Assembly: GCA_977006965.1 (NCBI GenBank)
Contig: OZ345369.1
Span: 1,488,001 to 1,552,000 of the forward strand
Direction of reading: 5' to 3'
Length of the DNA stretch: 64,000 bases
Origin: Phymatolithon calcareum
Taxonomy: Eukaryota > Rhodophyta > Florideophyceae > Hapalidiales
The position numbers and the translations under genes were made by a program. A model generated the notes under the pieces. The model was not told the origin of the DNA, made no database searches, and saw only the letters and a program-made list of their open reading frames with translations. Of the stretch, positions 31,709-42,092 are shown piece by piece (within the stretch, counting starts at the first letter, position 1; the number at the start of each line of letters is the position of its first letter).

Positions 31709-33658
31709 GTTTTCTCTTGCCCGGCGATCAGCCGCTTGAGAAGTGGTGACTATAGAGTCTGATATGGCTGCGCTGCCCGAGCCATTATCGGATCCCGAAT
31801 ATGATTCATCGTTGGACGACACAGACCATCTCGAGGATGCAGGCGCAATATCTGACCCCTTGAACCAGCCCTTGAGTGCACCTACGGAATCGTACGGGAG
31901 ATTTACGTAAGCGGAAATGACGACGTAGCCAAAGGTGAGCAGGATAGTTCCAATTGTATGACTCGGAAGAATTGTGAAACTGACACCATGATCAAAGAGA
32001 AGAGTGTTTCTTCCGATAATATCACCTTTCGGCCGCCCAACGACGAGCAAAACTTGGAAACTGAAGAAAGCGATAAAGTACATCAAACTGATATACATGA
32101 AAAATCTGAATCCAATTTGCTTTGCGCGATGTCGCATGTACGGAGCTCGGCGAAGCACTCGCACCGTTTTCACAGCTTCCCAAATGATTAACGCCAAGAG
32201 CAACAGTTCAAACAGGGAAATGATGACGAGATATATCAAGGTTGAACGGAAGGCAGCCCACTTGCGAAAGTTGCCGTATGCATGCTCCATAATGATGGCA
32301 GACATAAACGGGACCTCAGAGAAAGAAGCACCGACAGTGAAAAAAGCCGATATCCTAAGAATGGCATATGAAATAATGACAGATAACTTCGGCAGATAGA
32401 AGGAAGCACCGAGCTTCTGCGCAGGGTCGAGAATGCGGTAAGTGTGGATGTTACACCACAGAAAAAAGAACATGAAAGGTCCGAAGGCTACGTCTCGCAA
32501 AACTTTCAATGGGGTCTCCATATTGTTGTACCAGAGTGGAAAGGGATCCCCTGTACCACCGGTTGACAGAGAGCTTTGTGCAAGCAAGACGGAAAGCGGC
32601 ACATTCAGGTAGAGAAAAGTGACAAAGAGAAGACAACCAGAAAAAATCTGCTCCTGTGCAAGGTTTTTGCGACCAGCTCTCACAATTCGAATAAGGAAGA
32701 GAATGCCCAGAACGAACAGTGTGGTACCACAGGCAACAATTACCACGTGCACAATAAACTTGTACCAATTCTCATCGACAGCAGTGCGAACCTCAACAGG
32801 GACCATCCTATTATCGCGAGGTGCCAATCTGCCGAGTGGATTATCAGCCGGTACATCCGTGCCGACTTGTCTGACGACTTGCGGAGCTTGGCCTTCGCAC
32901 TCCTCCTTCCAATGGACATAACAAGGGTGTGAATGGTCCGAGCAATTCTTGAGAGGGACCCTTTTGAATTCGTTGAAGACAAGGTCCAGTCCATTACCAA
33001 AGTAAAAGCATTGCACATAAGAGTACGTTTCTTGAGTTGGGAACGAAAAGCGCACTGACGATACCTGAGGTAGTTGTCCGAAGGCCACGAAAGAAGTTCG
33101 ACTTGGTGTGTTTTGGACTATAGATGCCTTCGCACTTACTGCTGAAGACACCAGAATAGGCTTGACCAGATGTGTCTGCACGTCGGCAAACATGGTGTTG
33201 GAAATGATTACCGCAAATAGTGTCCAACACGCGGCAATGGCCACAACGACATGGAAAATGTGTACGAGTTGCTGAATTTGATTAGCCGAGATGACTTCAA
33301 GTTTGGTGTAACTCTTCCTGTGAAATCGATCGCTATCCGACAAGGGCACTCCACCGCTGCTTGACGCTCCGATTTCTTCAAACTCCGCATCTTCGTCCAA
33401 GTCTCCCGGGTTGTCCGGCTCAATAGCATCGCTTTCGGTTCTTGAGCGTGTGGTTGGGGCTGCATTTGAAGAGCGCCGCGGTGCGACTCTGAACATTACA
33501 GAGCATGGTTCTTCTCCCGAGCGTGACCCTCCTCCATCGGCGCCTTGTGACCCAAACAAACTCGAAAATGAGCCTTGGGACGAAGACTCTGGTTCCCCGT
33601 ACGCTTGGTGCGAGGCATGATCGGCAGGGGGGACGCCAAAGTCATTCCAATCATCCAT
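30515..33658 (-). CDS. Seven-TM (Wntless/TMEM181-like) protein fused to a class 3 lipase
   Basis: A 1047-aa single-exon membrane protein. After a disordered acidic N-terminus, TM1 is at about 130-153. A lumenal/extracellular domain of about 140 residues with Cys217, Cys239, Cys246 and Cys254 follows. A bundle of hydrophobic helices comes next (about 300-325, 337-360, 390-405, 422-445, 472-495, 518-540 and 565-585). The arrangement, one TM plus a GOLD-like domain plus a helix bundle, resembles Wntless/MIG-14 and TMEM181. A Ser-rich linker (600-650) leads to an alpha/beta-hydrolase of the class 3 lipase family. It has GHSLGG with nucleophile Ser839, Asp897 in DPDMV and His944 in FAYHR as a complete triad. 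It would place a lipase on the cytosolic or lumenal face of an endomembrane. Cargo and substrate are unknown. Confidence 0.88.
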   Translation of the reverse strand: MDDWNDFGVPPADHASHQAYGEPESSSQGSFSSLFGSQGADGGGSRSGEEPCSVMFRVAPRRSSNAAPTTRSRTESDAIEPDNPGDLDEDAEFEEIGASSSGGVPLSDSDRFHRKSYTKLEVISANQIQQLVHIFHVVVAIAACWTLFAVIISNTMFADVQTHLVKPILVSSAVSAKASIVQNTPSRTSFVAFGQLPQVSSVRFSFPTQETYSYVQCFYFGNGLDLVFNEFKRVPLKNCSDHSHPCYVHWKEECEGQAPQVVRQVGTDVPADNPLGRLAPRDNRMVPVEVRTAVDENWYKFIVHVVIVACGTTLFVLGILFLIRIVRAGRKNLAQEQIFSGCLLFVTFLYLNVPLSVLLAQSSLSTGGTGDPFPLWYNNMETPLKVLRDVAFGPFMFFFLWCNIHTYRILDPAQKLGASFYLPKLSVIISYAILRISAFFTVGASFSEVPFMSAIIMEHAYGNFRKWAAFRSTLIYLVIISLFELLLLALIIWEAVKTVRVLRRAPYMRHRAKQIGFRFFMYISLMYFIAFFSFQVLLVVGRPKGDIIGRNTLLFDHGVSFTILPSHTIGTILLTFGYVVISAYVNLPYDSVGALKGWFKGSDIAPASSRWSVSSNDESYSGSDNGSGSAAISDSIVTTSQAADRRARENQPRFLVDRDYELNQQIVEPITYRKRESDDSLELKANCFTMQTHVIMFNFAWYVYYYGTPKFENLKPKESPLPFRFTVAESISEPATDTHALVIDGLDRIVVTFKGTTSMRNLQTSLKIYHERLANVVPTDLDGVNELERLQIIFGRSYEAAKIHKGFAIAYSSVAHRVMRRIKKLIEEKPRPVFLTGHSLGGALATICSLDVWIKLRISRRQIFVSTFGSPRVGNEAFRRIYNSVIALHWRIVVDPDMVAKIPKVGYRHVGKKVLLTPHGEMFIDPNALELKLWSGNTAGFAYHRKASYLLAMRAWCVRHHKMSYTPAFWPFPIRDEDYQRFEGAVVEEENEEVVGNRLAEKIIRMDAMVDSLDDGTYANMEALEKWSRLTRRLLLNDKLKNGGMNP

Positions 33659-36354
33659 TTTGAATGACGCGCAATCCGCCCGTGACGCACCGAGAATTAG
33701 CTACGCCGTTGCTGCAAGAGCGCGACCGCAGCAAGACGCAAATCGTATTCCGCAACGCCTTCCCTTTCCTGGCAGTTGGGCGGTGGGTGTGCCAGTGTTG
33801 GGCGGACAAACAAGCAACGCAGTTTACCCCGACGCGAACCGCAGCGGAGTTGCGAAGTCTGAACGTAACTCGATCATGGAGGCAGTGCACAAACAGCGAA
33901 GTGATTATCAGAAACGAAAATGATAGGAGTGATTTACCAATTTTACGGTTATTTTTCCCTATACAGCTATGACATCCATTTCGAACTATCGCTTCAAAGT
34001 CGAAAATGGACTTTGCACCTTTGGAAGCTCGTGCCCACGGGCACTGCATTTCCGCGCTCTGCGGTGCATGCACCGCTTGTACGCATAGATATGAGGTACA
34101 CAACGGGCCACGCGGACAGTGGTATCGGGGCCCGTGGTTTTATTTTTGGTTTGTGCGGACCATAAAGCAAGAAGAGGAACAATAAAAAGCAGGATTTTGA
34201 GTACACGTCTTGATCAGGACCTTAATGAGTTGTGTAAATGGACCGCTTGGTAACGACCCGCGGCTGTGCCACGTTGCGTCGTTCTCCTCATTTGATTTTA
34301 ATTAGATCACAGAGTGCAACATCGATATTATATCAAGAAGACATCAGACAATTTTGTTTTCCTCTCTTGTCACTGTAAATTAATCTTCGACGATCAGCTT
34401 CTTCATTGTCTCCAGATCATGATCTTTATATTTCAGGGATTCTGACGGTCGAGATCAATGAAAAGCTTCATGACGTCACAGGCATGTGCACAACATGCAC
34501 TTCATCAATTAACGCTTTCGCTATATAGTTTGTGTTCTTCATGGAATTCAACAGAGCGCGACAAGCGCTAACATCTCGTGCTCCTGCATTGCTGACGAGC
34601 TCGCTGCAGGTGCCATACCCCACCGTTGCCGACGACCCATTGGGCGAGCTGCAACGGGCGTCAATGATGCTCATATGTGTGACATTCACGTGAGTGGCAT
34701 TGAGGCGAGCTGCTAGCGCCGAAACGATACACGAGGTCATCTTGTCCCCATCAGAAGTACAACTCCAAGAACACTCCTTGTGCAACTATAGCAATCTCAA
34801 TGCAGGGGGCGAAGCGGCTGAGCACTGTCCCAGTAGCCATAACGGGAGTTGGTGTGCGTAATAAAAATTCAAACAGCTTGGAAAGTCGTTCATGACTCTT
34901 TTACTAGTAAAATCGAATTGCAAAATCGTAATCACCACTTGCGGAAAAAACAAAAATGTCTATATTGTTAAACCCCATAAAGTCTGGAGAGCGTTTCAAC
35001 CAATAGTACGCGCAATTGCCCATTGTTGGTGGATATCAGAACCCGGCAACCCAGTAGTCTACAGAGAATGAGTAAGAAGAGAACTTGCCAGACCACAACA
35101 CCGAATGCAACCACGCATATTGAAGAGACCACTAGGCCATAAGATGTGTGCCCCTGGACCAGGGACATGTGTGGACCTATGATCTACCCTATATCAAGGA
35201 TGTGTATCCCATACAGTATTGTTTCTAGCTTCTATTTCATGCAAGACGGCATCTGAACTTCTCGCGTGTGCCCAAAATGTGTTGCAAATTATGATATTGC
35301 ATGAAACAAAAGCCGACGAAATTCTCCAGAATCACGCTTCACAGCATTGTAGTACTGTACACGAGTGCACTGTTCCCATGCGAGCATGGTTGCAATTGCA
35401 AATTAATTTGCATGATCTTCTTCTACAACTGTACTGAGGCGCATTGCTGTAGTGTTCTGCATGACGATCAAAGAATTCCTAGAGTGTGCGATGTATCATA
35501 ATGCTGTCAAAAATCGGATGCAGTGCCTGGTGCAACCCACTGCTCACAGCATCCAAGACCCCAGAAAAGTCCACGCCAAACAGAGTGTACCCGGGCTTCG
35601 ACATGTACAATGCCGTGTTAAGGTCGTATCGAAATATCCTGCGCGTCGAAGGAGGCAATGTGTGAGCTGCACAAGAAACAAGAAAATTTTCTTCTTCTAT
35701 GCTCGAGGGCCAGTGGGAAATTCGACTTCAATTTTACAATTACCCGACTCTCGTTCCGAAACGCTATTACATGGAAAGTTCGAGAACATGTTGAAGTTTT
35801 GAGGCGCACAGCGTGGCCAGCATGAGAGAAGTGTACGGCGAATGTATGATACACGTGCACTTAAAAGGCATATTGTCGGGTTGCAAATTGCCTTTTTACG
35901 ATAGCAATTCTTCACTAAAAGGCTGCTAGCTGCATCTGCTTCACCACAAACTCAGCACTAAATTTGCGGCGAAGCGGATACTGACTATAGAGCTTCAAGA
36001 GCTCTTTTGAAGTGATTTCTTAACAAATATGCATACGGCGATGTTCAGCTTTGCAAAGTACCACAGAGTATGCTGCAACATCTAACTTGAAATCCATTGA
36101 GTACTTTTTCGCGGCACCGCAAAAACTTTTCCGAAAATTTTCAACTATATTTTTTGATATTTTTACGGTCGTGTGCAGCCCCCATACTATAGGTTACGCC
36201 AGTTGCTAAATGCTGGAAAGGTTTCTAAAAGGATGAGAGCAGTGTGTATATCATATATCATATAGTATCATATCCGTTCCGTCTCAAACTTTAGGGAGAC
36301 TTATCACACTACCAGTGAATCCTAGTTGAGCGCGGGGACAAGACGGACAGCGAC
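33659..36354. other. Gap with no confident gene
   Basis: 2.7 kb. It contains the putative promoter of the 7TM-lipase gene, two weak minus-strand frames (34468-34785 and 34968-35168), and AT-rich sequence with a short atatcat repeat (36246-36275) just before the Vma12-like gene. Confidence 0.5.
34468..35168 (-). CDS. Possible small two-exon gene: TM segment plus Cys-containing domain
   Basis: The frame at 35168-34968 starts with ATG and holds one strong hydrophobic helix (YGLVVSSICVVAFGVVVWQV...). The frame at 34785-34468 follows a ctatag acceptor-like site and has five Cys and three N-x-T/S sites. Together they could be one membrane protein, but I could not fix a donor, and neither part matches a family I know. 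Chance frames are a real alternative. Confidence 0.2.
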
Positions 36355-36963
36355 ATGGTCGCTGTGGTTCTATCTCCGGCGTTACGTTCGAAGCTCGATG
36401 CGGCCGGTTTCAGCGAGAAGATATGCGACGAAGGCGGCGTAACAACAGCACCGCACGGGGCGTTGCTCGCCGTAGGAGAATCTCTCATCGGACGTGAAGT
36501 TCATCTATGCCACGGGGACGCAGCCGCCGCGCACGCACCGCCGCCAAAACGTTGCCCGGAGCTCGATGCCCGCGTGCGAGCTCTTCAAGCTCGACTAGAG
36601 GAGGCGAAGTATTCGGAAATTATAGCTGATGTCGCGCGCGGCTCGTCGGGCCATGGAGACGCTGCAGACGCCGTGCGGCAATTGCGCGATACGGGACCAC
36701 AATTGAGCGTTGCGGCTAATGTGGTCGTCACCATGGCCACATGCTTCGCGGCCGGATACTTTCTGGCGAAGTCGACAACAGGGTCGCAGACGGCCGCACT
36801 GGCCGCGGGTGTGCTGGGGCTTATTGGTGCTATGGGGGTTGAGGTTGTGCTTGTGCTCACGAGAATGTATTCTATTGAAAAGGCTGCAGATAAGGCGGAA
36901 CGCAGAAAGCAACGCAAGATTTCTAGGGCTGCGAAGGGAGATGTGAAGGGGAAAATGGAATGA
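36355..36963 (+). CDS. Vma12/TMEM199-like V-ATPase assembly factor
   Basis: A 202-aa protein from ATG 36355, single exon. Residues 68-92 (ELDARVRALQARLEEAKYSEII) match the region before the membrane in Vma12/TMEM199, where a helix leads to a YxxM/I-type motif. Two membrane helices follow at about 119-138 and 147-168, joined by a short loop. A basic C-terminus (RRKQRKISRAAKG) comes last. Vma12 is an ER protein that helps assemble the V-ATPase Vo sector together with Vma21 and Vma22. Length and topology fit, but overall similarity is modest, so another two-TM ER protein is possible. The ER-retention signal of yeast Vma12 is not evident, though the Lys-rich tail (KGKME) may serve. Confidence 0.65.
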   Translation: MVAVVLSPALRSKLDAAGFSEKICDEGGVTTAPHGALLAVGESLIGREVHLCHGDAAAAHAPPPKRCPELDARVRALQARLEEAKYSEIIADVARGSSGHGDAADAVRQLRDTGPQLSVAANVVVTMATCFAAGYFLAKSTTGSQTAALAAGVLGLIGAMGVEVVLVLTRMYSIEKAADKAERRKQRKISRAAKGDVKGKME

Positions 36964-38139
36964 GGGAGCTGTCGCGGTCGACAATAATTATTTTGCGACA
37001 CGTTGTCTGCGAGCGTTTTCGATATCAGGAAAAGGGAAGCACAGAATGCCAGAATGAGGTCTGTGTATTGGTTGTGCCAGGTATTGGTTGTGCCAGGGTT
37101 TGGTTTTATGTTGCGTGGGTTTGGCCTGCCACTTCCATCTGTGCGTCTCTGCCCATGGCAGTGTGCAGAGCTTGCTCACCTACGGAGTAGAGTCATTATT
37201 GCTGGAGCAGGTCTTATTAAAAAGAAAGAAACTGAAAACTGCAATCAAGCGCGCCCACACTTGTGGTGATGCATCATGGGCACATACTCGATATCGGTGG
37301 CGTGTGAGACAAGCACATTTGCTTGCGGAGGCATTTGGCGCTGGCAAGAGGTTGTTCTAAATTTGTGTTCAATTTGCAGCACACTCCATCTGTGCTGTGT
37401 CCATGGTGAAAGCAAGTATCCGTCGGACAACTATGTCACTATGAGCTGATGGAGTATCACACGTCTTTGTGAGATTTGCAGATCTGCCGGGAGTGTATGT
37501 ATGGTCCCTGTTTGGCTTTTGCAGGGCGGATTGATATTGGATCGTGTAGCTTGATCAACCTCCTCGCCGGTCTTCTATTTCTTTTTCGTGTCGGCCAGGC
37601 GAGTGGTGTCGAATAAAGTTTCTTTGCTGCTCTCATAGCTGTGTAAAGCTGGTGTTAAGCCCCTTCTCGATCGAGACACCGGACTTGAACGCCTACTCAC
37701 CAGCGATATCGCTTTTTTCGCAGACTCTGGATTTCAGAAAAGAGATACCCCCAACAGAGGACGCTGTTGCGACGTCATGAATGAGTAGGTGGTATGGTTG
37801 AACGAAATTCCGATGTTTATTAAGCTGGACGGGCGCGCTGCCAATAGAGCATCCCCACTTCTTTGTATACTTACACTTGCAGACGCACAGCTCTTTTATT
37901 CACCATGCCCAATGCTCTCAACATGGCTATTGGAAATGCTCCAACGATGATGTGTTTAGTAAGTTGGCAACCCACCATACTTTGTGTACGATCATACGGC
38001 AGCTAACGCATGCTTCCGTTGTCGTCTCAACTTGGTCTAGAGGATTCAAGCGATGAAAAACCTCCGGCCACCGCAGCAAGTGGATGGTGGAAAAAGCTCA
38101 GAATATAGCTCTTGGTCGCGTGGTCTTGCAACGAGAGTT

Positions 38140-38405
38140 GCACGAGGGAGTTTAGCGATGTCCCGGGTCCTCGTGCCTGTGTCGTGGGGTAACCCAAGGC
38201 CGTCGACATCGGCATCGGCATCGCGCAGTGCGCGTCACGGGGTTTATGACACCCCGGTCATTGCCCGCGCGCAGATGCGCACAGGGGAGTTTCGCGACAT
38301 CCCAGGTCCTCGTGCTGAACTCGAAGGGTGGCCTTAAGTCCTTCGAGAGCAGTGGAGCGGCACGCCGGAGCGCTTGGGCGAGTTTAACAACTTCCCGGAT
38401 CTCTT
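38140..38405 (+). repeat. Degenerate repeats of a gagttt..tccc..cctcgtgc block
   Basis: gagtttagcgatgtcccggg (about 38149), gagtttcgcgacatcccagg (about 38288) and gagtttaacaacttcccgga (about 38380) are spaced 140 and 90 bp apart. The first two continue with tcctcgtgc. This may be the relic of a tandem array. Confidence 0.55.
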
Positions 38406-38519
38406 TTTATTAATATCCTGGTCGAGTGGACTTGGCTTCTTTATCATCGCTGAATGACGCCGTAATGTTGTACACAATCGATGGAAGTGTTCAGTCTGGC
38501 GACATCTATCACAAAACAA

Positions 38520-38544
38520 GCAGGGGGAGTACTACTCCCCCTGC
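38520..38544. repeat. Perfect 12-bp hairpin
   Basis: Arms gcagggggagta and tactccccctgc around one base. Confidence 0.85.
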
Positions 38545-38645
38545 ACGTTTGTGAGAAATGGCGCCAGACAGATATCTACTGCAACTACCACCCCCAGGAG
38601 TGCCTTAACTTGTAGCTCATCGACAGTAATGCTTTTGCCCAAATC

Positions 38646-39026
38646 ATGGCAGAAGCTGATCAAAATCCCGCTCTCCTCGCATTCCTGGACCTACCCACAA
38701 CGCCTGTGACTTATCGTCTCTGGTCCCACCTGTCCACGCGTATTGAGCCGACTAGGGCTCTGCGCATCCTCCGTGTCCCGGAACCGCCCTTGTTCCACTC
38801 TGTCCCTGTCGCCGTGGGTCCTCGTCTGAGGAACCCTGGCGTGCGGTGCGACAAACCATACTTTGTCAACTCGATCGCTCGACACTGTTTTGGTACTGTT
38901 GCACTCACGCTCTATGAGCGTCATGTGAATCTGGCCCCGATCTGGGATGCTGTTGGCCCATCGTTACGCGTGCTGATGCAATTTCGGAAGAAACGTGGTT
39001 GTAAGGATACTGATATTTCCCGATAA
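38646..39026 (+). CDS. Hypothetical protein, 126 aa
   Basis: Begins at an ATG in fair context and has mixed, protein-like composition, but no motif that I recognise. Its last eight codons and its stop lie in the left arm of the 52-bp hairpin at 39003-39116, so its C-terminus may have been created by that event. It may be a truncated gene or chance. Confidence 0.28.
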   Translation: MAEADQNPALLAFLDLPTTPVTYRLWSHLSTRIEPTRALRILRVPEPPLFHSVPVAVGPRLRNPGVRCDKPYFVNSIARHCFGTVALTLYERHVNLAPIWDAVGPSLRVLMQFRKKRGCKDTDISR

Positions 39027-39116
39027 TGCATGCAGCATTTGTTGCAGGGATAATTACATTATACATTATCCCTGCAACAAATGCTGCATGCATTATCGGG
39101 AAATATCAGTATCCTT
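39003..39116. repeat. Perfect 52-bp inverted repeat with a 10-nt loop
   Basis: The left arm (39003-39054, starting aaggatactgatatttccc) is exactly mirrored by 39065-39116, with the loop tacattatac. I see no mismatch. No transposon-like ends or target duplication are evident. A transcript would fold into a miRNA-precursor-like stem. Confidence 0.95.
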
Positions 39117-39123
39117 TGAGTTG

Positions 39124-39150
39124 CACCGGAAATATGTCATGTTTCCGGTG
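39124..39150. repeat. 9-bp hairpin next to the 52-bp inverted repeat
   Basis: Arms caccggaaa and tttccggtg. Confidence 0.75.
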
Positions 39151-39178
39151 GCAAGTCAATTCCGTGCCGTCACCTCTC

Positions 39179-39241
39179 AAGGGGTCCACTGGAATTGCTA
39201 CTGCTGGTGCCCTGTGCATTAGAAATTCCAGTGGACCCCTT
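39179..39241. repeat. Perfect 18-bp hairpin
   Basis: Arms aaggggtccactggaatt and aattccagtggacccctt, with a 27-nt loop. Confidence 0.9.
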
Positions 39242-40026
39242 CTCGCCGCGCGAGCGACGCAACGAATCTTAGCCGGTGATGCAACAAAGCAGGTCCGAAG
39301 AACAGGTACGAAGCGGGAGTATCGGCACTGTTGTACTGATTTCAATTGTTGACTTGGACAAAGACGCAACGCACGAAGCATTTTTAGCTGAGCGCTTCGT
39401 CGGAAGGGGCAATTATTCTCTTTCTGAGCCAAAGAGCACAGTCTCTCACTCGAGGCCCTACAGTAGTCCTCAAGAGACACTCCGCAGAAACTGCGGACAC
39501 GTTTCGTAGCGAGCGCCGTCGATTACAATACGGCCCGACCTTTGGCGTGGTAGTATTGACACATTTTGGTGTAGGTTTGAGCTTCATGTGGACCGAGATG
39601 GTCGCTGCTTCTCTTAACCAATAGTACCATCGGGAGGTGGGAGTGTGAAATAATACAGAACCACCCTTCTTTCACGAATGTACAGTAGTAAGAAACCTGT
39701 AGGTCGTAGAAAGCGAAGCGTTTCATTCGCCGTTGACGACACCGCAGCCAAATGGCAACAATCGCAATACGTCGACGCCTCATCACTATCATGTTTTGAC
39801 TATGCCCCGTCGTTACTTGCGATCGACTGTATGTCTTCGCGCGGTGAAGCGATCATGTTTTTCGAGGTGACGCGAATAGCCCTGGCTGAGCCGAGTATTG
39901 ATTTTCGCTGGGGTAATAAGCCAAGCGAGATGCAGGAAACACTGTACAGTACAACACTCAACCCTACTCGTATCATAACGTGACACACTGTACAGCTGTA
40001 TGTGCCACTTGTGAAAAGATTTATTT

Positions 40027-40150
40027 GCATTGTTGTCCGTAGAGAGTACGCGGTCTCGCGAGACCCTCCGGGACAAATCAGTACTAATAATTACAGCATT
40101 ATTGTTTTGTTATTGTTTTGTCCCGGTGGGTCTCGTACTCTCTACAATGC
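40027..40150. repeat. Interrupted inverted repeat
   Basis: Left blocks tagagagtacg and cgagaccctccgggacaaa pair with tttgtcccggtgggtctcg and tactctcta on the right, and gcattg pairs at the outer ends. The left arm has extra bases (ttgtccg and cggtctcg), so the stem carries bulges. Confidence 0.8.
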
Positions 40151-40239
40151 AAACGCAGCTAGCTGCCCAGCGTCTAATATTAGCGGCCGAAGGGAGCTCG
40201 CAAGAGCGTTCAGAGCCATAGATGTGTGGAAAAACATAC

Positions 40240-40272
40240 AAACGTGCAGGAGCATCATGCTCCTGCACGTTT
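40240..40272. repeat. Perfect 15-bp hairpin
   Basis: Arms aaacgtgcaggagca and tgctcctgcacgttt around tca. Confidence 0.88.
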
Positions 40273-40781
40273 GATGCTTCTTATGACGCCAAACCAGTCA
40301 CTCGTCAACAAGATGGAACGGGTTTCACGAAAGTGGAGGCACTGGAAGGTATGAATGAGAAGCTCCGATACTGAAAACACTGCCGCAACTCTTCTCCTGT
40401 GACTGTTTCCTCACTGTGACATGCTGGGCGCCCACTTTAACATTCCAGCGGGGATCCCTCGCTCGCTCGTCTAGTCGTCAAGTATGGACTACCGACTGGC
40501 ACACGTCGACTCACAGCATGTAGCAAAGAGCGCCTGTTGCAATCGTGTGTCACCAGCCTCTCTCCATGCAGATATGTCCAGATTGAGATATGCTATTCCA
40601 CGCCAAGTCAGCCACAAGAACGGGCCTCCACTGCATTGTACCCTCTTCACCGACCCGTTCCCTCATCTGGAATAGAACCATATCCATTATTACGTATACA
40701 TGACTTTGATGGATTTTTATTCAGTTAATCACAAGTTAGTCCTAATCTACCTATACACACATCCTCACTCCCATCCCTGCC

Positions 40782-42092
40782 TCAAGCTTCCAGACACAAC
40801 GGCTGCGCAGCAAGTATTCTCCTCGTCCCCCCACTCGAGTCCGACGAGAATGAACTACGACTAAGTCCCGCCTGCGTCCACAACTCGCTCAAAAACCCGA
40901 CCATTCTCACCGCCGCCAACAACCGTCTCTTCGCCTGCGCAACAGTAGCCTTCGTCCTAATAGACACCACTCGTCGTCGCAACTGCATATAAACCGCCGC
41001 AACAGTACCCATATTCGGCGTCCCCTGCTCCTTAAACCACGCATGCTCCAACGCCGCACGAGCATCCAACCGTTTCGCCGGATCCAATTCCAGCAATCCC
41101 CTCAACAAATCCAACATATTCTTCGGTAATTGCGCACGTTTCCTCCCACCAATCAACGCACCCAGCGCATCCTTCCCATTCCCCTTCCTCGTCGCCATAG
41201 CACTAAACAACATTTCCCGATTCCGATTCGTAAACGGCACAGCCCTCAGCAACAACACCAATATAACCACACCCGCACTCCACAAATCAACCGACCGTCC
41301 ATACCGTCCATTCCGTGTCATTTCCGGCGCCTGCGTGTACGCCGTCCCCACCGGGCGTGAGAACCCCCGTGCAGGCTCACATGCCGCCAATCCCAGATCG
41401 CACAGTCGCAGCGACCCATCCGCGTCCAGCACGGCATTCTCCAACTTCACATCACGATGCACGATGCCAACACTATGCAACGCCGCAACCGCCTCGAGCA
41501 ATTGCTGCGCAAGCCGACGCACAACGCTCAGCGGAATATCACCCGCCTCCGCAACGTCCAGCAACGACCCGCCGGACGCGTACTGCATGACGACGACGAG
41601 ATGCTCGCGCGCAAAAAAGGTGTCCAGCGTGCGCACCAGATGCGGATGCGCGGGGACCGCGTCCGCCATGAGTCGCTCGGCCGTGCAGTCGGCGCCCAGT
41701 TTGCGCGGCACAAGTTTCAGCGCCACGGTTTCGGCGGACAGGTCGGAGGAGGCGAGGTAGACGCGACCGGAACCGCCGGAGCCGAGCCGGCGTAGGACGC
41801 GGTAGCCGGGCGGGGAGATGGCCGCGAGGGAGAGGGCGGAGATGAAGGTGGACCAGGAGGCGCGTACGGTGGAGGGGGAGGGTCGGATGGTTAGGAGACG
41901 ACAGCGACAACCTTTGGTTTTGGAGACGAGGGTTGTACCACGACGGGAGTGGTTTATGTCTGTGCCGCGCACGCGCACGGTGCGCGGGCCGGCTGTTAGG
42001 GTGCCGTGGGTGAGGTCCAGGGTTACATGGGTGGTTTTCCAGGCGGATAGGACGCCGGCTTGTACCTGCGCGAGAATTGTGTGCTGTTCCAT
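40782..42092 (-). CDS. PH-like domain serine/threonine kinase with DLG motif
   Basis: A 436-aa protein from ATG 42092. A longer frame reaches ATG 42263, but its extra 57 residues are Pro/His/Lys-rich and unlike a domain. Residues 10-88 look like a PH domain (AGVLSAWKTTHVTLDL at the start and a Trp-containing last helix, ASWSTFISAL). The kinase follows: LGSGGSGRV, Lys126 in VALKLV, HRDVKLEN (212-219), DLG (232-234) in place of DFG, and APEM. After the kinase comes a basic helical tail. The order is the same as in the PH-kinase at 24461-25978, but there is no intron and the sequences are distant. Both probably signal downstream of phosphoinositides, which is inferred from the PH domain. Confidence 0.87.
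   Translation of the reverse strand: MEQHTILAQVQAGVLSAWKTTHVTLDLTHGTLTAGPRTVRVRGTDINHSRRGTTLVSKTKGCRCRLLTIRPSPSTVRASWSTFISALSLAAISPPGYRVLRRLGSGGSGRVYLASSDLSAETVALKLVPRKLGADCTAERLMADAVPAHPHLVRTLDTFFAREHLVVVMQYASGGSLLDVAEAGDIPLSVVRRLAQQLLEAVAALHSVGIVHRDVKLENAVLDADGSLRLCDLGLAACEPARGFSRPVGTAYTQAPEMTRNGRYGRSVDLWSAGVVILVLLLRAVPFTNRNREMLFSAMATRKGNGKDALGALIGGRKRAQLPKNMLDLLRGLLELDPAKRLDARAALEHAWFKEQGTPNMGTVAAVYMQLRRRVVSIRTKATVAQAKRRLLAAVRMVGFLSELWTQAGLSRSSFSSDSSGGTRRILAAQPLCLEA

Larger units (their letters stand above)
36964..40781. other. Hairpin-rich gap
   Basis: 3.8 kb with only one doubtful frame (38646-39026). It contains a tandem 16-bp repeat gtattggttgtgccag (37065-37080 and 37081-37096), degenerate repeats around 38140-38400, and six hairpins between 38520 and 40272 that are listed separately. 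Confidence 0.6.

Noticed and set aside
41315-41795. Plus-strand Arg/Pro/Thr-rich frames opposite the second PH-kinase
   Set aside because: GC-rich antisense shadows. The minus frame has all the kinase motifs.
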